From contig CAYMBJ010000001.1 in NCBI GenBank assembly GCA_964388665.1, positions 62,001-126,000 of the forward strand: a DNA stretch of 64,000 nucleotides, read 5' to 3'. The translations under genes and the position numbers were made by a program. This document shows positions 1-8,637 of the stretch, piece by piece. Within the stretch, counting starts at the first letter, position 1. Each line of letters starts with the position of its first letter. This stretch comes from CALCCV01 sp964388665 (GTDB lineage: Bacteria; Bdellovibrionota; Bdellovibrionia; Bdellovibrionales; Bdellovibrionaceae). The notes beneath the pieces are model-generated. The model ran no database searches. It was not told where the DNA came from and saw only the letters and a list, made by a program, of their open reading frames with translations.

Positions 1-2
1 CG

Positions 3-1781
3 CAAAATCGTTGCTGGCTAAATCCCATTCTTGCTGCGCCTGAAATTGAACTACCACTGGATTTTTTCGCTTTGATTCGTAACCATTCTCCTTTTCAGGA
101 GCTCATTGTTAAAAATGCAGTGCTTAAATTGCGCGGTAAAGTCTCTGACTGCGCCGCGCCCGCCACAACAAAAAATGGCGTACAGACCGAAGGCTCCTCT
201 GAGTCGCCACTGACACAAGTGCCATCAGAGACGGATGTCACGACAGTGACGACAGATGCAATCCCTGATGAGGCGGAAGTTGCGAAAGTAGACGCACTGG
301 CTGAGAGTGCAGAGGAAGAGGATCGGTCTGGAAATTTAAAGAGAATTGAGATTGATTCTTTAGAAATCTATCATCAAGATTTCCCGGGAAAAAAATGGAC
401 TGTGGAGTCGTTAAATGTCAGGAGCGTGAGCTTCGCACCTCGAGTTTTTTTTCTAACTGCGCGCACGACTTTGGCGCAGGATTTGGCTTCTAGTTTTTTG
501 TCTACGGCGACGCTTGAGCTGAAATATTCGGAGGCAGAAAAGCGACCTCGAGTAGAGGCAAAATTTGATGGTCATTGGAGAGAGGGCACCTTTGCCACGA
601 GGGTGAATTGGATGCAGGGCCAAGAGTTTGTGCCGATTGACATTCGCTTGAACCAAATGCCCGTGGTGAAATTGATTCCGCTATTGGAATCACCGCCACA
701 GTGGATAAAGAAGATCGATCCTCGCAAAGTCTGGATTAGCTTAGATAGCCACTATGAACACAATATTTTGGATTGGAAAAAATCTCGCGGCAACTTTGCC
801 AATGTTTCAGTGGTTGGAGACTTGGGTGTTATAAAAAGTTCTTTGATAGATATTGAAAGCCTCGCACCGCTGAGGTTCAAGCCCAGCTCCGTTACTTTTG
901 AAGCAGTCCAGGTTATAGACATATTACGGGAGTTGGTTCCGGCCAATTTTAACTCTTGGATTGCAGACGGCGGCAGCTTTACTGGTGAGCTTCGACTTCT
1001 TCCCAATAACGAATCAAAACTCAATGGCGAGCTGAATAACATCCACTTTATCTTTGCAAATCAGGGCGAAAGAAGCTTGCAGAGAGCTTCGTTTGAAATT
1101 GGTATTGAGGCCAGTTCCAAGCAGCTCTTGGTGCGCGTGCCAAGCATTCGCCTTGAAGAAGGCCGGGCCCACGGCGAGCTTCAGTATTTTCAGGATTTTG
1201 AAAGCGAACAGCAAAAGTTTAAGTTTCAATTTAGTGAGCTGGCGCTCAGTCCACGGGTCTATTCTTTGTTTTTTGATGCAAAACCCACCACATTTTTTGA
1301 GGGGCTTTTTGAAATTGAAACGTCAAAAAATCATTGGAAGGCGGCCAAGGGCTTTTTGCAAAATTCAGCTCTGGGAATCGAAGGTATTCGTATGGTCTCG
1401 CCAGTGATGTTTTTTTCGTTGCTAAATGAAAATTTGGCGATCAGAATTAAAAGTGGACAGGTAGACGTAGATCCCAGTTCTCCAGTTGCGGAGTTTTTTC
1501 GGTCTCGATTGGGGGAGGATGCAAAGTATCTGATGAATCTGCAAGGATTGAAGGCCTTGGTGGTCGCAGATCCAAAGCGTGGTTTTCAGTGGAAGGATTT
1601 GGAGTTGCAGTCAAAGAGCAAGAGCACTACAGTGATATCTTCAGGATCGTGGGATGACAGCGCTGAGGTATCCGGACAACTTCATCTCAAGGTTAATGGA
1701 AAATCGAAGTCCTTTGTCATTCAAGGTACCCGTGATAATCCTGAGTTTGTTAGCAGCAAAAAGTCGGGAGCGAAGAATTGA
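3..1781 (+). CDS. AsmA/DUF3971-like envelope protein, 5' end outside window
   Basis: The reading frame is open from base 3, so the gene begins upstream of the window; about 592 codons of its C-terminal part are present. The sequence is rich in short amphipathic beta segments and has no catalytic motif. It resembles the AsmA/YhdP/TamB superfamily, large inner-membrane-anchored periplasmic proteins linked to phospholipid transport to the outer membrane. An acidic, Ser/Thr/Glu-rich insert lies near the visible N-terminus (bases about 150-340). The stop overlaps the TTG start of the next gene, so the two are probably co-transcribed. Family assignment rests on overall sequence character, not on a diagnostic motif; another large repeat-type periplasmic protein is possible. 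Confidence 0.6.
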   Translation, partial: QNRCWLNPILAAPEIELPLDFFALIRNHSPFQELIVKNAVLKLRGKVSDCAAPATTKNGVQTEGSSESPLTQVPSETDVTTVTTDAIPDEAEVAKVDALAESAEEEDRSGNLKRIEIDSLEIYHQDFPGKKWTVESLNVRSVSFAPRVFFLTARTTLAQDLASSFLSTATLELKYSEAEKRPRVEAKFDGHWREGTFATRVNWMQGQEFVPIDIRLNQMPVVKLIPLLESPPQWIKKIDPRKVWISLDSHYEHNILDWKKSRGNFANVSVVGDLGVIKSSLIDIESLAPLRFKPSSVTFEAVQVIDILRELVPANFNSWIADGGSFTGELRLLPNNESKLNGELNNIHFIFANQGERSLQRASFEIGIEASSKQLLVRVPSIRLEEGRAHGELQYFQDFESEQQKFKFQFSELALSPRVYSLFFDAKPTTFFEGLFEIETSKNHWKAAKGFLQNSALGIEGIRMVSPVMFFSLLNENLAIRIKSGQVDVDPSSPVAEFFRSRLGEDAKYLMNLQGLKALVVADPKRGFQWKDLELQSKSKSTTVISSGSWDDSAEVSGQLHLKVNGKSKSFVIQGTRDNPEFVSSKKSGAKN

Positions 1782-2527
1782 CGATACTGTATGTGCTTGC
1801 TGTGGTGATGATTGGACTTGCTAGTTATGCAAGGTGGTCACGCTCACACAGTAAAGATCTGTTCAATTGTCAGCTTCAGGCCCATCGGGGATTTTGGCTG
1901 GAGGGACATAAAGAGAATTCCTTACAATCGTTTCGACGAGCCAAAGCCCTGGGATTTAAGATGTGTGAATTGGACGCCCGATTATCTGCCGATGGGATTC
2001 CAGTGGTTCATCATGACCCCTATATTGTAGATCCAAAAAATGATAAAATTTTTGTCTCAAGCCTGTCAGCTCAAGAGCTCTACGAAAGGTATTCAATTTT
2101 ATCTCTATGGGATGTGCTAAACGATGCTGACGGAACTCAGTATTATAACGTCGAGATCAAAGCTGAGGGTATGAGTTTCGTGCGCATTTCGCGAAAAATC
2201 GGTCGTGCGATTGGCAACCATTCTGGGCGTGTGCTGATTTCCTCTTTTCATCCTGGAGTGCTCTTTTTGACCGGTCTCTATTGTCCGCGCATTCCCAAAG
2301 CCTATTTGGTTGAAAAGTACACTCTTATTGAAAGACTTTGGCTGATATTTCTTCCAGTTTCGTGGGTGAATTTGAATTTTGCATCGATAAATCCGCAAAA
2401 CGTTAAAAAGCTAAAAGCCAAAGGGTTTCGCTTAGGCTCGTGGACCGTCAATGACACTGTGATTGCCAAGGAGCTATTGGCAATGGGTATAGATAGCGTG
2501 ATTACCGACTCAATAACAAAAATATAG
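1778..2527 (+). CDS. Glycerophosphodiester phosphodiesterase (GDPD family)
   Basis: It hydrolyses glycerophosphodiesters to sn-glycerol-3-phosphate plus an alcohol. The GDPD fold is recognisable from the AHRG motif near residue 31, the ELDARLSADGIPVVHHDP block (metal ligands Glu/Asp and catalytic His) and a VEIK motif in the middle. The C-terminal segment ends in the family's GxxSVITD signature. Residues 2-16 are hydrophobic, which suggests a membrane anchor or uncleaved signal. The TTG start overlaps the stop of the upstream envelope gene by four bases, with GGGAG nine bases ahead as ribosome binding site. Length (249 aa) is normal. Co-transcription with an AsmA-like gene fits lipid turnover in the envelope. 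Confidence 0.9.
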   Translation: MTILYVLAVVMIGLASYARWSRSHSKDLFNCQLQAHRGFWLEGHKENSLQSFRRAKALGFKMCELDARLSADGIPVVHHDPYIVDPKNDKIFVSSLSAQELYERYSILSLWDVLNDADGTQYYNVEIKAEGMSFVRISRKIGRAIGNHSGRVLISSFHPGVLFLTGLYCPRIPKAYLVEKYTLIERLWLIFLPVSWVNLNFASINPQNVKKLKAKGFRLGSWTVNDTVIAKELLAMGIDSVITDSITKI

Positions 2528-2560
2528 CCGTGACTGTGCTGTTGGGCAAAGGATGTCGTA

Positions 2561-3046
2561 TTGAAGAATGACTCGGAATCGTTGATTTGTTCGTCTAGTT
2601 GCTCAGAGCGCAGAGTCTCTTATTGCGGATTGGGTGCAATCGCGCTGGTCTTTTTGACGTCCTGTGCAAGTATGGTAAATTTAGAGAGTCCCAAGGTGGA
2701 TGTTAAATCCGTTCAAGTCGAAAACATCAACGGAAATTTTGCGACTTTGCGATTCGCTGGTACGATACAAAATCCCAACTCTGTAAAAATTGAAATCAAT
2801 AAAATCAATTACGATTTGCAATTGAACAAGAAGAAAGTTGCCGCAGGGATGTATAATGAGGTTCTCGCTGTAGCCGGCAATGCCACGGGGGAGTTCAGCA
2901 TTCCCGTTCAATTTGCCGTCAGTGAAGTTTTTGAGTCTGTACTTAGTGCTCTTTTGTCGAGCAAGGTGGAGTATCTTTTGGTGGGCTCTGCTGATGTTGG
3001 TTGGATTCGGATTCCCTTTCAAGATGCAGGAGAAGTGGCCTTTTGA
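2561..3046 (+). CDS. LEA14-like (LEA type 2) lipoprotein
   Basis: A small protein of 161 aa with a lipoprotein signal ending in LTSC (Cys35), followed by one LEA14/WHy-type immunoglobulin-like beta domain. Typical marks are the NPNSVKIEINKINYDLQLN stretch and the following G-x-F-x-I-P-V segment. In bacteria such lipoproteins are linked to desiccation or envelope stress, without a known enzymatic activity. The start is a TTG preceded by AAAGGA; the N-region before the hydrophobic stretch is unusually long (about 22 residues), so a later start cannot be excluded, although no better in-frame start precedes the lipobox. It lies 33 bases behind the phosphodiesterase and may share its transcript. 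Confidence 0.75.
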   Translation: MKNDSESLICSSSCSERRVSYCGLGAIALVFLTSCASMVNLESPKVDVKSVQVENINGNFATLRFAGTIQNPNSVKIEINKINYDLQLNKKKVAAGMYNEVLAVAGNATGEFSIPVQFAVSEVFESVLSALLSSKVEYLLVGSADVGWIRIPFQDAGEVAF

Positions 3047-3097
3047 AAAGGTGTAGGCAATTTAGGGAGTGTATGCAATTTGAGTTAATGAGTAAAA

Positions 3098-3240
3098 TGA
3101 TCTTGTCCTCAAAGAGTAGACACCTGAGTTATCCGGCTAACGCCGCTTGTTCGCACTCCACTGGGCTCATATAGCCAAGCGAAGAATGCATTTGTTTGCC
3201 TATTGTACCGAACTTCAATCGTTGTGGGGTCCATTTCGCT
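3098..3240 (-). pseudogene. IS3-family transposase C-terminal remnant with right terminal repeat
   Basis: On the minus strand one frame reads TIEVRYNRQ and the neighbouring frame continues KQMHSSLGYMSPVECEQ to a TAA at 3129-3131. Together these are the conserved C-terminal end of IS3-family OrfB transposases, joined by a frameshift. Beyond the stop, 3098-3122 reads like the terminal inverted repeat of this family (TGATCTTGTCC...AGACA). Only the last 35 or so codons survive; the rest of the element and its left end were not found nearby. It is a dead relic that marks this interval as a former insertion site. Confidence 0.7.
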
Positions 3241-3647
3241 TTCAATCGGGTGAGTGATTTGGGTTGTCAAAACTGGACCTGAATTTTTTCAGCGCTTTTT
3301 GGGGCCACAGTACCCCTTTTGAGATCTAGAGTTGTTTGCCGAGGTTGACGGAGCCATCTTCAGGTTTGCTCACTGACAATCCCGCCGTGAGAGCGGTGCC
3401 GTTGGTTGATCGGCCGTATGTAAAACCTTACACAAAGATGAAAAGCCAGGCATGGGTGGCTCAAACCCCAGCGGACATCCTCAATCCTGGAGTAGCCCAA
3501 AAGATGACGCATCTTAATCAAAACCGATATTGGCAAAATTTGTCCCTTTCTTCAAAGTTTCAAATCGAATTGGCTCGCGCATGCAAATTGAGTTTCAGAA
3601 TGATTTGGTTTTGGACAACATATAGATAAAGCATTACAATTGATTGC
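3241..3647. other. Gene-poor stretch beside the IS remnant
   Basis: The only long frame is 3336-3629 on the plus strand (97 codons). It has no recognisable family, no good ribosome binding site and a composition that changes along its length, so I do not call it a gene. The interval probably holds decayed sequence between the IS3 relic and the nucleotidyltransferase gene. Confidence 0.4.
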
Positions 3648-4439
3648 GTGATTGAGCCAAAACGAATAGGACGATTCTTAGTCAAAGACGATGAAGGAAA
3701 CCTAAAGCCTGACGTTTCGATAGGGAATCTTTCAATAGATTGGCTGCCAGTCTTAGACTTCATTGTGGATTCTCTTTTTCGTGAAAAATTGGTTCAGGGT
3801 GTATTCGTCAGAGGATCAATTCCGCGAGGACTCGCGATTCCCAGGGTCTCTGATGTTGACATAATATATATCTCAGAAGCTCAGGACAAATTGCTTACTA
3901 GGCACATTACCCAGACCGTTGCTCTTAAGTTTCCGATCGTGTCTAAGGTAGAGTTGGTCCGAGTTGATCAAGCAAAATTGAATCGAATTGGAAAAAACAG
4001 AAAGCGTCCTTATTACCATATGTTATTAAAAACACAGAGCCTTTGCTTGGCAGGGGCCGATATAACTCAAGAAATCCCCCCTTTCAAAATAGACGCAGAG
4101 TTGATTAGTCATGTTTTTTCGTTGAAGGAAGAATTTGAAGCCCTGCCAGAAATGATCGCGGAAGATCTGAATCGAGGAGAAGCCTCACAAGCCGCCAATC
4201 AATGGTTTTCCCGACGACTAGTAAGGTCTGGACTTGAAATCACCTTGAATCGGGCAGACCGCTTCACTCGAGATTTATATCTCTGTTTTGAGCAGTTTTC
4301 AGACTACTATCCTAGCTGCTCAAATTCTATGTTTCGAGCTCTCCAAAATTGCCTGAACGGGGACCAGGATTGCTCAAACTTTCGAGAGCTCGTGGATTTT
4401 CTTCACGAGGAGAGCGTACATTTGAAGAGCGGCGATTAA
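3648..4439 (+). CDS. Nucleotidyltransferase-fold protein (Pol beta superfamily)
   Basis: Residues 56-71 hold the signature of polymerase-beta-like nucleotidyltransferases: GS at 56-57 and the metal-binding SDVD at 68-71. This argues for transfer of a nucleotide to a protein, RNA or small molecule in the cytoplasm. The C-terminal two thirds are mostly helical with no further motif I can name. The start is GTG at 3648; no strong Shine-Dalgarno sequence precedes it. Its neighbours are an IS relic and a pseudogene, so it may be a recently acquired or orphan gene. It could be a toxin-like nucleotidyltransferase or an antibiotic-modifying enzyme relative; the sequence does not decide. Confidence 0.65.
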   Translation: MIEPKRIGRFLVKDDEGNLKPDVSIGNLSIDWLPVLDFIVDSLFREKLVQGVFVRGSIPRGLAIPRVSDVDIIYISEAQDKLLTRHITQTVALKFPIVSKVELVRVDQAKLNRIGKNRKRPYYHMLLKTQSLCLAGADITQEIPPFKIDAELISHVFSLKEEFEALPEMIAEDLNRGEASQAANQWFSRRLVRSGLEITLNRADRFTRDLYLCFEQFSDYYPSCSNSMFRALQNCLNGDQDCSNFRELVDFLHEESVHLKSGD

Positions 4440-4747
4440 AAACACTTCCTTTTAGAAATATCGGTGGTCAATTTCGCCAGATTCCGGATTATGAGCCTGC
4501 CTCTGGTGTTTCATGAATACAGAGGATCTAGTCGGCACTTGGCGATCTTGATCTCATCACGCCATCCCCTAAGCACCACCCTTGCAACTGAGACGGCCAT
4601 AGATCTTGGTTGCGGAGCTTTGACGTGTTTTGTATTGTCTCACCATATGTCATTTAAGGCACAAGCAAGCATTGAAAGAAGATTTTTCTGATCGCTCAAA
4701 GACCGAGTTTATCCATTGGATGGGTAAGTCCATTTTGTCATTGTACT
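4440..4747. other. Non-coding or decayed interval
   Basis: No frame here has a recognisable product or ribosome binding site. It separates the nucleotidyltransferase gene from the end of the DUF1552 pseudogene and probably contains decayed coding sequence. Confidence 0.4.
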
Positions 4748-5173
4748 TTAAATCTGCGGGGCAGCTCGTTTACCATAGGCGCCAAAGCTCTGCACCGGCA
4801 CGCCTAATTTATGCAAAAGCGCTAACTGTACGTTAGCCAATGGCTCTCCGGGTGCAGCTGCCTCAGTCGCATACTGGATTCTTCGACCCGTATTCATCGC
4901 CCCTCCAGCTTGCCCGGCAATAATAAACGGAACTCCGACATGATGGTGGTACTCTGGAATCGACATACCAGATCCCATGAGGATCATAGAGTTTTCAAGG
5001 AGTGAAGCTCCAGTTCCGTCTCGCCTTTGCTTTAGAGCTTTTACAAATGCTACCTAGTTTCGAACTATTTCTCGGGCGGCCATCCGCTTTTGTTCAGTTC
5101 GAGGGGCGTTGTTAAGATTCTGTGAATGTCCAACATCATGGTAACGCCTGCTCATCCCCGGAAATCCAAACAA
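4748..5173 (-). pseudogene. DUF1552 protein, C-terminal remnant with internal stop
   Basis: The minus-strand frame reads a typical DUF1552 C-terminal region: GMSRRYHDVGHSQN (5158 downward), then AAREIVRN, an in-frame TAG at 5054-5056, VAFVKALKQR, and SLLENSMILMGSGMS, EYHHHVGVPF, NTGRRIQY and GEPLANVQLALL to the stop at 4748-4750. It therefore lacks roughly the first two thirds of the gene and also carries a nonsense codon. A full-length relative sits at 24107-25609 but is clearly divergent, so this is an older paralogue or a separately acquired gene. The upstream end fades into unrelated sequence near 5173. Confidence 0.85.
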
Positions 5174-5284
5174 TAATCATTAGTGCGAACAATTATCCAT
5201 GATGCAACAGGAACGTACGTGTCTCTATTATAGACGGGCTGTCGATACGGCACGATTACTTGCAAACATGCCTTAGTCCCCGCT

Positions 5285-5503
5285 TTAATTGTCCTTTTCT
5301 TTCTTTGCAGTTTCCTTGTTTTTGAGACGAGGACTATCGTCAGAAATGTCTTTGGCGTCCACTTCGATCTCGTTGTAGGACTCCTTAAAGTTGCGAATGG
5401 CTTTGCCAATCGACTTGGGGAGTTGGCCCAGCTGCTTACCGCGAAAAAACACCGCGAAGACAAGAATCAAAATCAAAATGTGAGCTAGACTAAGGCCTAA
5501 CAT
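5285..5503 (-). CDS. tatA: Sec-independent translocase subunit TatA/E
   Basis: The 72-residue protein has the TatA plan: a short N-terminal hydrophobic helix (about residues 3-19), the FRGKQLGQLPKSIGKAIRNFK hinge and amphipathic helix, and a charged tail. TatA oligomers open the path for folded proteins with twin-arginine signals. AGGA eight bases before the ATG supports this start. No tatB or tatC lies beside it, so those must be elsewhere. Two probable Tat substrates occur in this window (DUF1552 protein at 24107, carotenoid oxygenase at 35364). It is divergent from kefF. Confidence 0.92.
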   Translation of the reverse strand: MLGLSLAHILILILVFAVFFRGKQLGQLPKSIGKAIRNFKESYNEIEVDAKDISDDSPRLKNKETAKKEKDN

Positions 5504-5625
5504 AAGTTAAATCCTAACATGTGAAGAATGTTAAATCAGCTTGAGATTTTGTCAATAGGTGAATGCACATTTGAGAGCTCGGATTTGACAGCGACGACCA
5601 CGGTGAGTTTCAATGGATTCTCGAT

Positions 5626-6174
5626 ATGAAATCAACTTTGCTCATTGTTGCTCATCCCAATTTGATCGAATCAAATGCAAACCGCGCGGTGCTTGAAAAA
5701 GCACGCGAGATCCAAAACCTTGAAATTTTAGATCTGTACGCAGAGTATCCGCAGTTTTACATTTCTGTAAAAAAAGAAAAGCAACGGCTGCTACGAAATC
5801 AGGTCATCATCCTTCAACATCCTTTTTTTTGGTACAACGTCCCACCACTGCTGAAGCTATGGATAGATGAAGTTTTGGAGTTGGGGTTTGCCTACGGTGA
5901 AGGTGGTACGGCTTTGGCTGGAAAAGAACTGCTTGTGTCCATAACCACCGGTGGCAGCGCCAGCGCCTATCAAAAAGATGGCGCCAATTCCTTTACCATT
6001 GAGCATTTTTTAGCAGCCTATATTCAAACGGCAAAACTCTGCGGGATGAAATGGTGGCCACATTTGGTCTTGCATCAGGCCGACGTCGCCACGTCAGAGG
6101 AGGTCGCTCAACATGCCGAGGTGGTGCAAGCTCGGATTCGTCAACTGATGCTGTCAGAACAGGTACTCTCATGA
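5626..6174 (+). CDS. kefF: KefF-type NAD(P)H oxidoreductase, regulator of KefC
   Basis: A flavodoxin-fold quinone oxidoreductase of 182 aa. The LLIVAHPN start, the HPFFWYNVPPLLKLWIDEVL stretch and the ITTGG loop are typical of the KefF/YwrO/MdaB family. KefF binds KefC at the inner membrane and is needed for full activity of the glutathione-gated potassium/proton antiporter; it also reduces quinones and electrophiles. Its stop overlaps the ATG of kefC by four bases (ATGA), the same order as in enterobacteria. Together they should protect against electrophiles by acidifying the cytoplasm. Confidence 0.9.
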   Translation: MKSTLLIVAHPNLIESNANRAVLEKAREIQNLEILDLYAEYPQFYISVKKEKQRLLRNQVIILQHPFFWYNVPPLLKLWIDEVLELGFAYGEGGTALAGKELLVSITTGGSASAYQKDGANSFTIEHFLAAYIQTAKLCGMKWWPHLVLHQADVATSEEVAQHAEVVQARIRQLMLSEQVLS

Positions 6175-7997
6175 AGCAAGATTTGATTCACTTGGCGGCT
6201 CTGTTTTTATTGTCGACGGTCGTGTTTGTGCCGGTTTTTGTGCGCTTGGGCTTGGGTTCTGTGCTTGGATATCTTTTTGCGGGCGTGGTGTTTGGGCCCA
6301 GTGTTTTTGGTCTGGTCACGGATTACGAGCACATTATGCACTTTTCTGAGTTTGGCGTTGTTCTGCTGCTTTTTATTGTTGGCCTTGAGCTGGAGCCAGA
6401 TAAACTGTGGAATTTGCGAAAGAGAATTTTTGGTGCTGGCACAATACAGGTGCTGGCTTGCGGCCTGTTGGTGGCGTTGGCAGCAGTTTTTCTGATGCAA
6501 ACCAACTGGCCAGCCGCCATTGCCATCGGCATGGCCACATCACTGTCGTCAACGGCCATAGCTTTGCAGATCTTGAATGAGCGCAATCTATTGAATACGG
6601 ATTTGGGCAAGAGCTCGTTTTCGATTCTGCTGTTTCAGGATTTGGCGGTGATATTGATGATTTCGCTTTTGCCCATTTTGACCACTCAAGAATCGCCGAG
6701 CGTTCACATCGGAGACGGCGAATCCCATTCGGGAATTTGGCAATTTTTAAAAATTGCCGGTCTATTTGTTGGGCTTTTCTTTGTTGGCAAGTGGACTCTT
6801 CGGCCGATGTTGCGGTGGATTGCTAGCTTGCACCTGCGCGAAGTGTTTACGGCCTTTGCCTTATTTATAGTTGTTGGTATGGCATTGCTTATGGATTCGC
6901 TCGGTATCAGCCAGGCCTTGGGCGCATTTTTGTCAGGCGTCCTCTTGGCAGAGAGCGAGTATCGCAAAGCTCTCGAAACAGATTTGGAGCCCTTCAAAGG
7001 CCTATTGCTGGGGTTGTTTTTTACTTCGGTGGGCTTTTCGATCGATTTGCAATTTATGGCGACAAATGCTGGAGCCATTTCAATTTGGGTGGGTTTGATT
7101 CTCGCGATAAAACTAAGTGTAAACTACCTTTTGAGCTTGAAGTTGAAGATGCAACTATTGCAACGCTTGCAGTTTTCCCTATTGCTAGGTCAGGTAGGGG
7201 AGTTTGCTTTTGTGCTGTTGGGAATGGCTTTGGCAATGTCCATACTCGACAAAGAGACCAGTGCGATGTTGGTGTCGGTCACAGTCGTCACCATGGCTCT
7301 GACGCCAGTGCTGGTTTTTGTTTTGCAAAAGTGGGTCGAGCCGAGGCTGCTTGCAGCCAAAGTGCCTCCCGCTGAGGAAGTCATCGAAAAGGACAATGCG
7401 GTGATCATTGCAGGATTTGGTCGCTTCGGCCAGATCATCGGGCGCTTTCTCTATGCCAATGGATTTTCTGCGACGGTCCTTGATCACGAGCCAGAGCAAA
7501 TCGAATCCTTGCGTCGCTTTGGTTTTAAAGTTTTTTTTGGCGATGCCACGCGGGCCGATCTTCTTGAGGCGGCAGGTGCAAAGAATGCTAAAGTGATAGT
7601 CAATGCCATCGATCAGGTAGAAGACAATTTAGCCTTGGTCGATGCTGTCAGACAGCACTTTCCTAATCTAAAAATTTACAGTCGCGCACGCAATGTTCAG
7701 CATTACTATGATTTGTTGGATCGCAAGGTGGAATGCATTGAAAGAGAAACCTTTGAGTCGTCCTTAAGTTTGGGGGTGGAGCTGCTGAAAAATATGGGAT
7801 GGGCGGCATATCCTGCCTATCAGGCCTCGCGAAAGTTTCGCGAGCACAACTTAGAGGCCTTATTGACACTGCATCCTCTGCGAGGCAATCAAACGGAACT
7901 CATTGCTCGAGCCAGACAGTCACGCGAGGATATGGAGCAAATGTTCGAGAAAGAACGCCAAGCCAGAGTTCGTGTTGGACCTACGTGGAATGCGTAA
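6171..7997 (+). CDS. kefC: KefC-type glutathione-regulated K+/H+ antiporter
   Basis: About 608 aa, close to the E. coli KefC length. The first 380 residues are membrane helices of the CPA2 monovalent cation/proton antiporter family, including GSVLGYLFAGVVFGP and SLSSTAIALQILNERN. The rest contains an RCK/TrkA-N Rossmann domain (AVIIAGFGRFGQIIGRFL, then a GDATRADLLEAAGA segment) that binds nucleotide and glutathione adducts. I place the start at the ATG at 6171, which overlaps the kefF stop; the longer open frame running back to 6051 reads through kefF in another frame and has no family character. The very C-terminal tail is short compared with E. coli. Confidence 0.93.
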   Translation: MKQDLIHLAALFLLSTVVFVPVFVRLGLGSVLGYLFAGVVFGPSVFGLVTDYEHIMHFSEFGVVLLLFIVGLELEPDKLWNLRKRIFGAGTIQVLACGLLVALAAVFLMQTNWPAAIAIGMATSLSSTAIALQILNERNLLNTDLGKSSFSILLFQDLAVILMISLLPILTTQESPSVHIGDGESHSGIWQFLKIAGLFVGLFFVGKWTLRPMLRWIASLHLREVFTAFALFIVVGMALLMDSLGISQALGAFLSGVLLAESEYRKALETDLEPFKGLLLGLFFTSVGFSIDLQFMATNAGAISIWVGLILAIKLSVNYLLSLKLKMQLLQRLQFSLLLGQVGEFAFVLLGMALAMSILDKETSAMLVSVTVVTMALTPVLVFVLQKWVEPRLLAAKVPPAEEVIEKDNAVIIAGFGRFGQIIGRFLYANGFSATVLDHEPEQIESLRRFGFKVFFGDATRADLLEAAGAKNAKVIVNAIDQVEDNLALVDAVRQHFPNLKIYSRARNVQHYYDLLDRKVECIERETFESSLSLGVELLKNMGWAAYPAYQASRKFREHNLEALLTLHPLRGNQTELIARARQSREDMEQMFEKERQARVRVGPTWNA

Positions 7998-8051
7998 ATG
8001 AAGTCCTGTGTGAAGCATGCGTGAAATATTTTTCAAAAACTGATCAAAAGA

Positions 8052-8465
8052 TTACTTGCCTTCGATGTTCATGGATTGAAATCCATCTGGGTCGTCGTAA
8101 TTCATATTGGGAGTTTTCTGATTGGGCGACGAAATGATGGATTTCACTGGCAGAGCTTTCGTGGGCAAATTTTTAGTGGGCAAATATTTGGTCGCTTGGG
8201 TTTGCTCGGGCTGTACATTTTCGGGAGCCGAGTTCTCGCGGGCCTTGAGGTCTTTGATGCGGGCGAGCTCTCGCTGATACTCGTCCTTCAGAGAACTGAG
8301 TCTAGCTTCATAGTCTTTTTGGACGCTATCGACCTGGGCTGCGTGTCCATCTTCTAGACAAGCTTGAAAGGATTCCAAAGCGATTTCTTTAGCCTTTACC
8401 TTGCATTGAGCTTCTATTGTTGGTTGTGACCAGGCTATAGTGGCTATGAGCAAGTTAATTAGCAT
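8052..8465 (-). CDS. Small secreted protein with coiled-coil segment, unknown function
   Basis: A 137-residue protein with an N-terminal hydrophobic signal (MLINLLIATIAWSQ), two cysteines in the next 25 residues, a charged helical stretch (about residues 45-75) likely to form a coiled coil, and a Pro/Lys/Thr-rich tail with repeated PTKxLP units. AAGGAG seven bases before the ATG makes expression likely. I recognise no family. It is convergent with kefC and divergent from psd. A periplasmic location is inferred from the signal only. Confidence 0.7.
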   Translation of the reverse strand: MLINLLIATIAWSQPTIEAQCKVKAKEIALESFQACLEDGHAAQVDSVQKDYEARLSSLKDEYQRELARIKDLKARENSAPENVQPEQTQATKYLPTKNLPTKALPVKSIISSPNQKTPNMNYDDPDGFQSMNIEGK

Positions 8466-8544
8466 TGGCGTCTCCTTAGGTTCAGTGTATCTTCTTTTTA
8501 AAATACCGTTGCAGAGCGATTCTCTGCTCTGCTCTTCTTCTGTT

Positions 8545-8570
8545 CCAATATTTATGCCAATATTTATGCC
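8545..8570. repeat. 12-bp perfect tandem duplication upstream of psd
   Basis: The unit CCAATATTTATG occurs twice without mismatch (8545-8556 and 8557-8568), followed by a further CC. It lies in the 172-base region between two divergent genes, about 70 bases before the psd start, where a promoter for psd is expected. Confidence 0.85.
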
Positions 8571-8637
8571 AAATTCTGTGCAGTCTTTTTGATGGTTCTC
8601 ATTTGTCTAATGGTTGGACTTTTGTTAGTTTTCAATC

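Noticed and set aside
3336..3629. 97-codon plus-strand frame beside the IS3 relic
   Set aside because: No recognisable domain, no ribosome binding site; probably decayed sequence. Kept only as a note in the interval entry.
6051..6170. Longer N-terminus for KefC
   Set aside because: The extension lies in kefF in another frame and is Arg/Gly-rich without family similarity; the overlapping ATG at 6171 is better.
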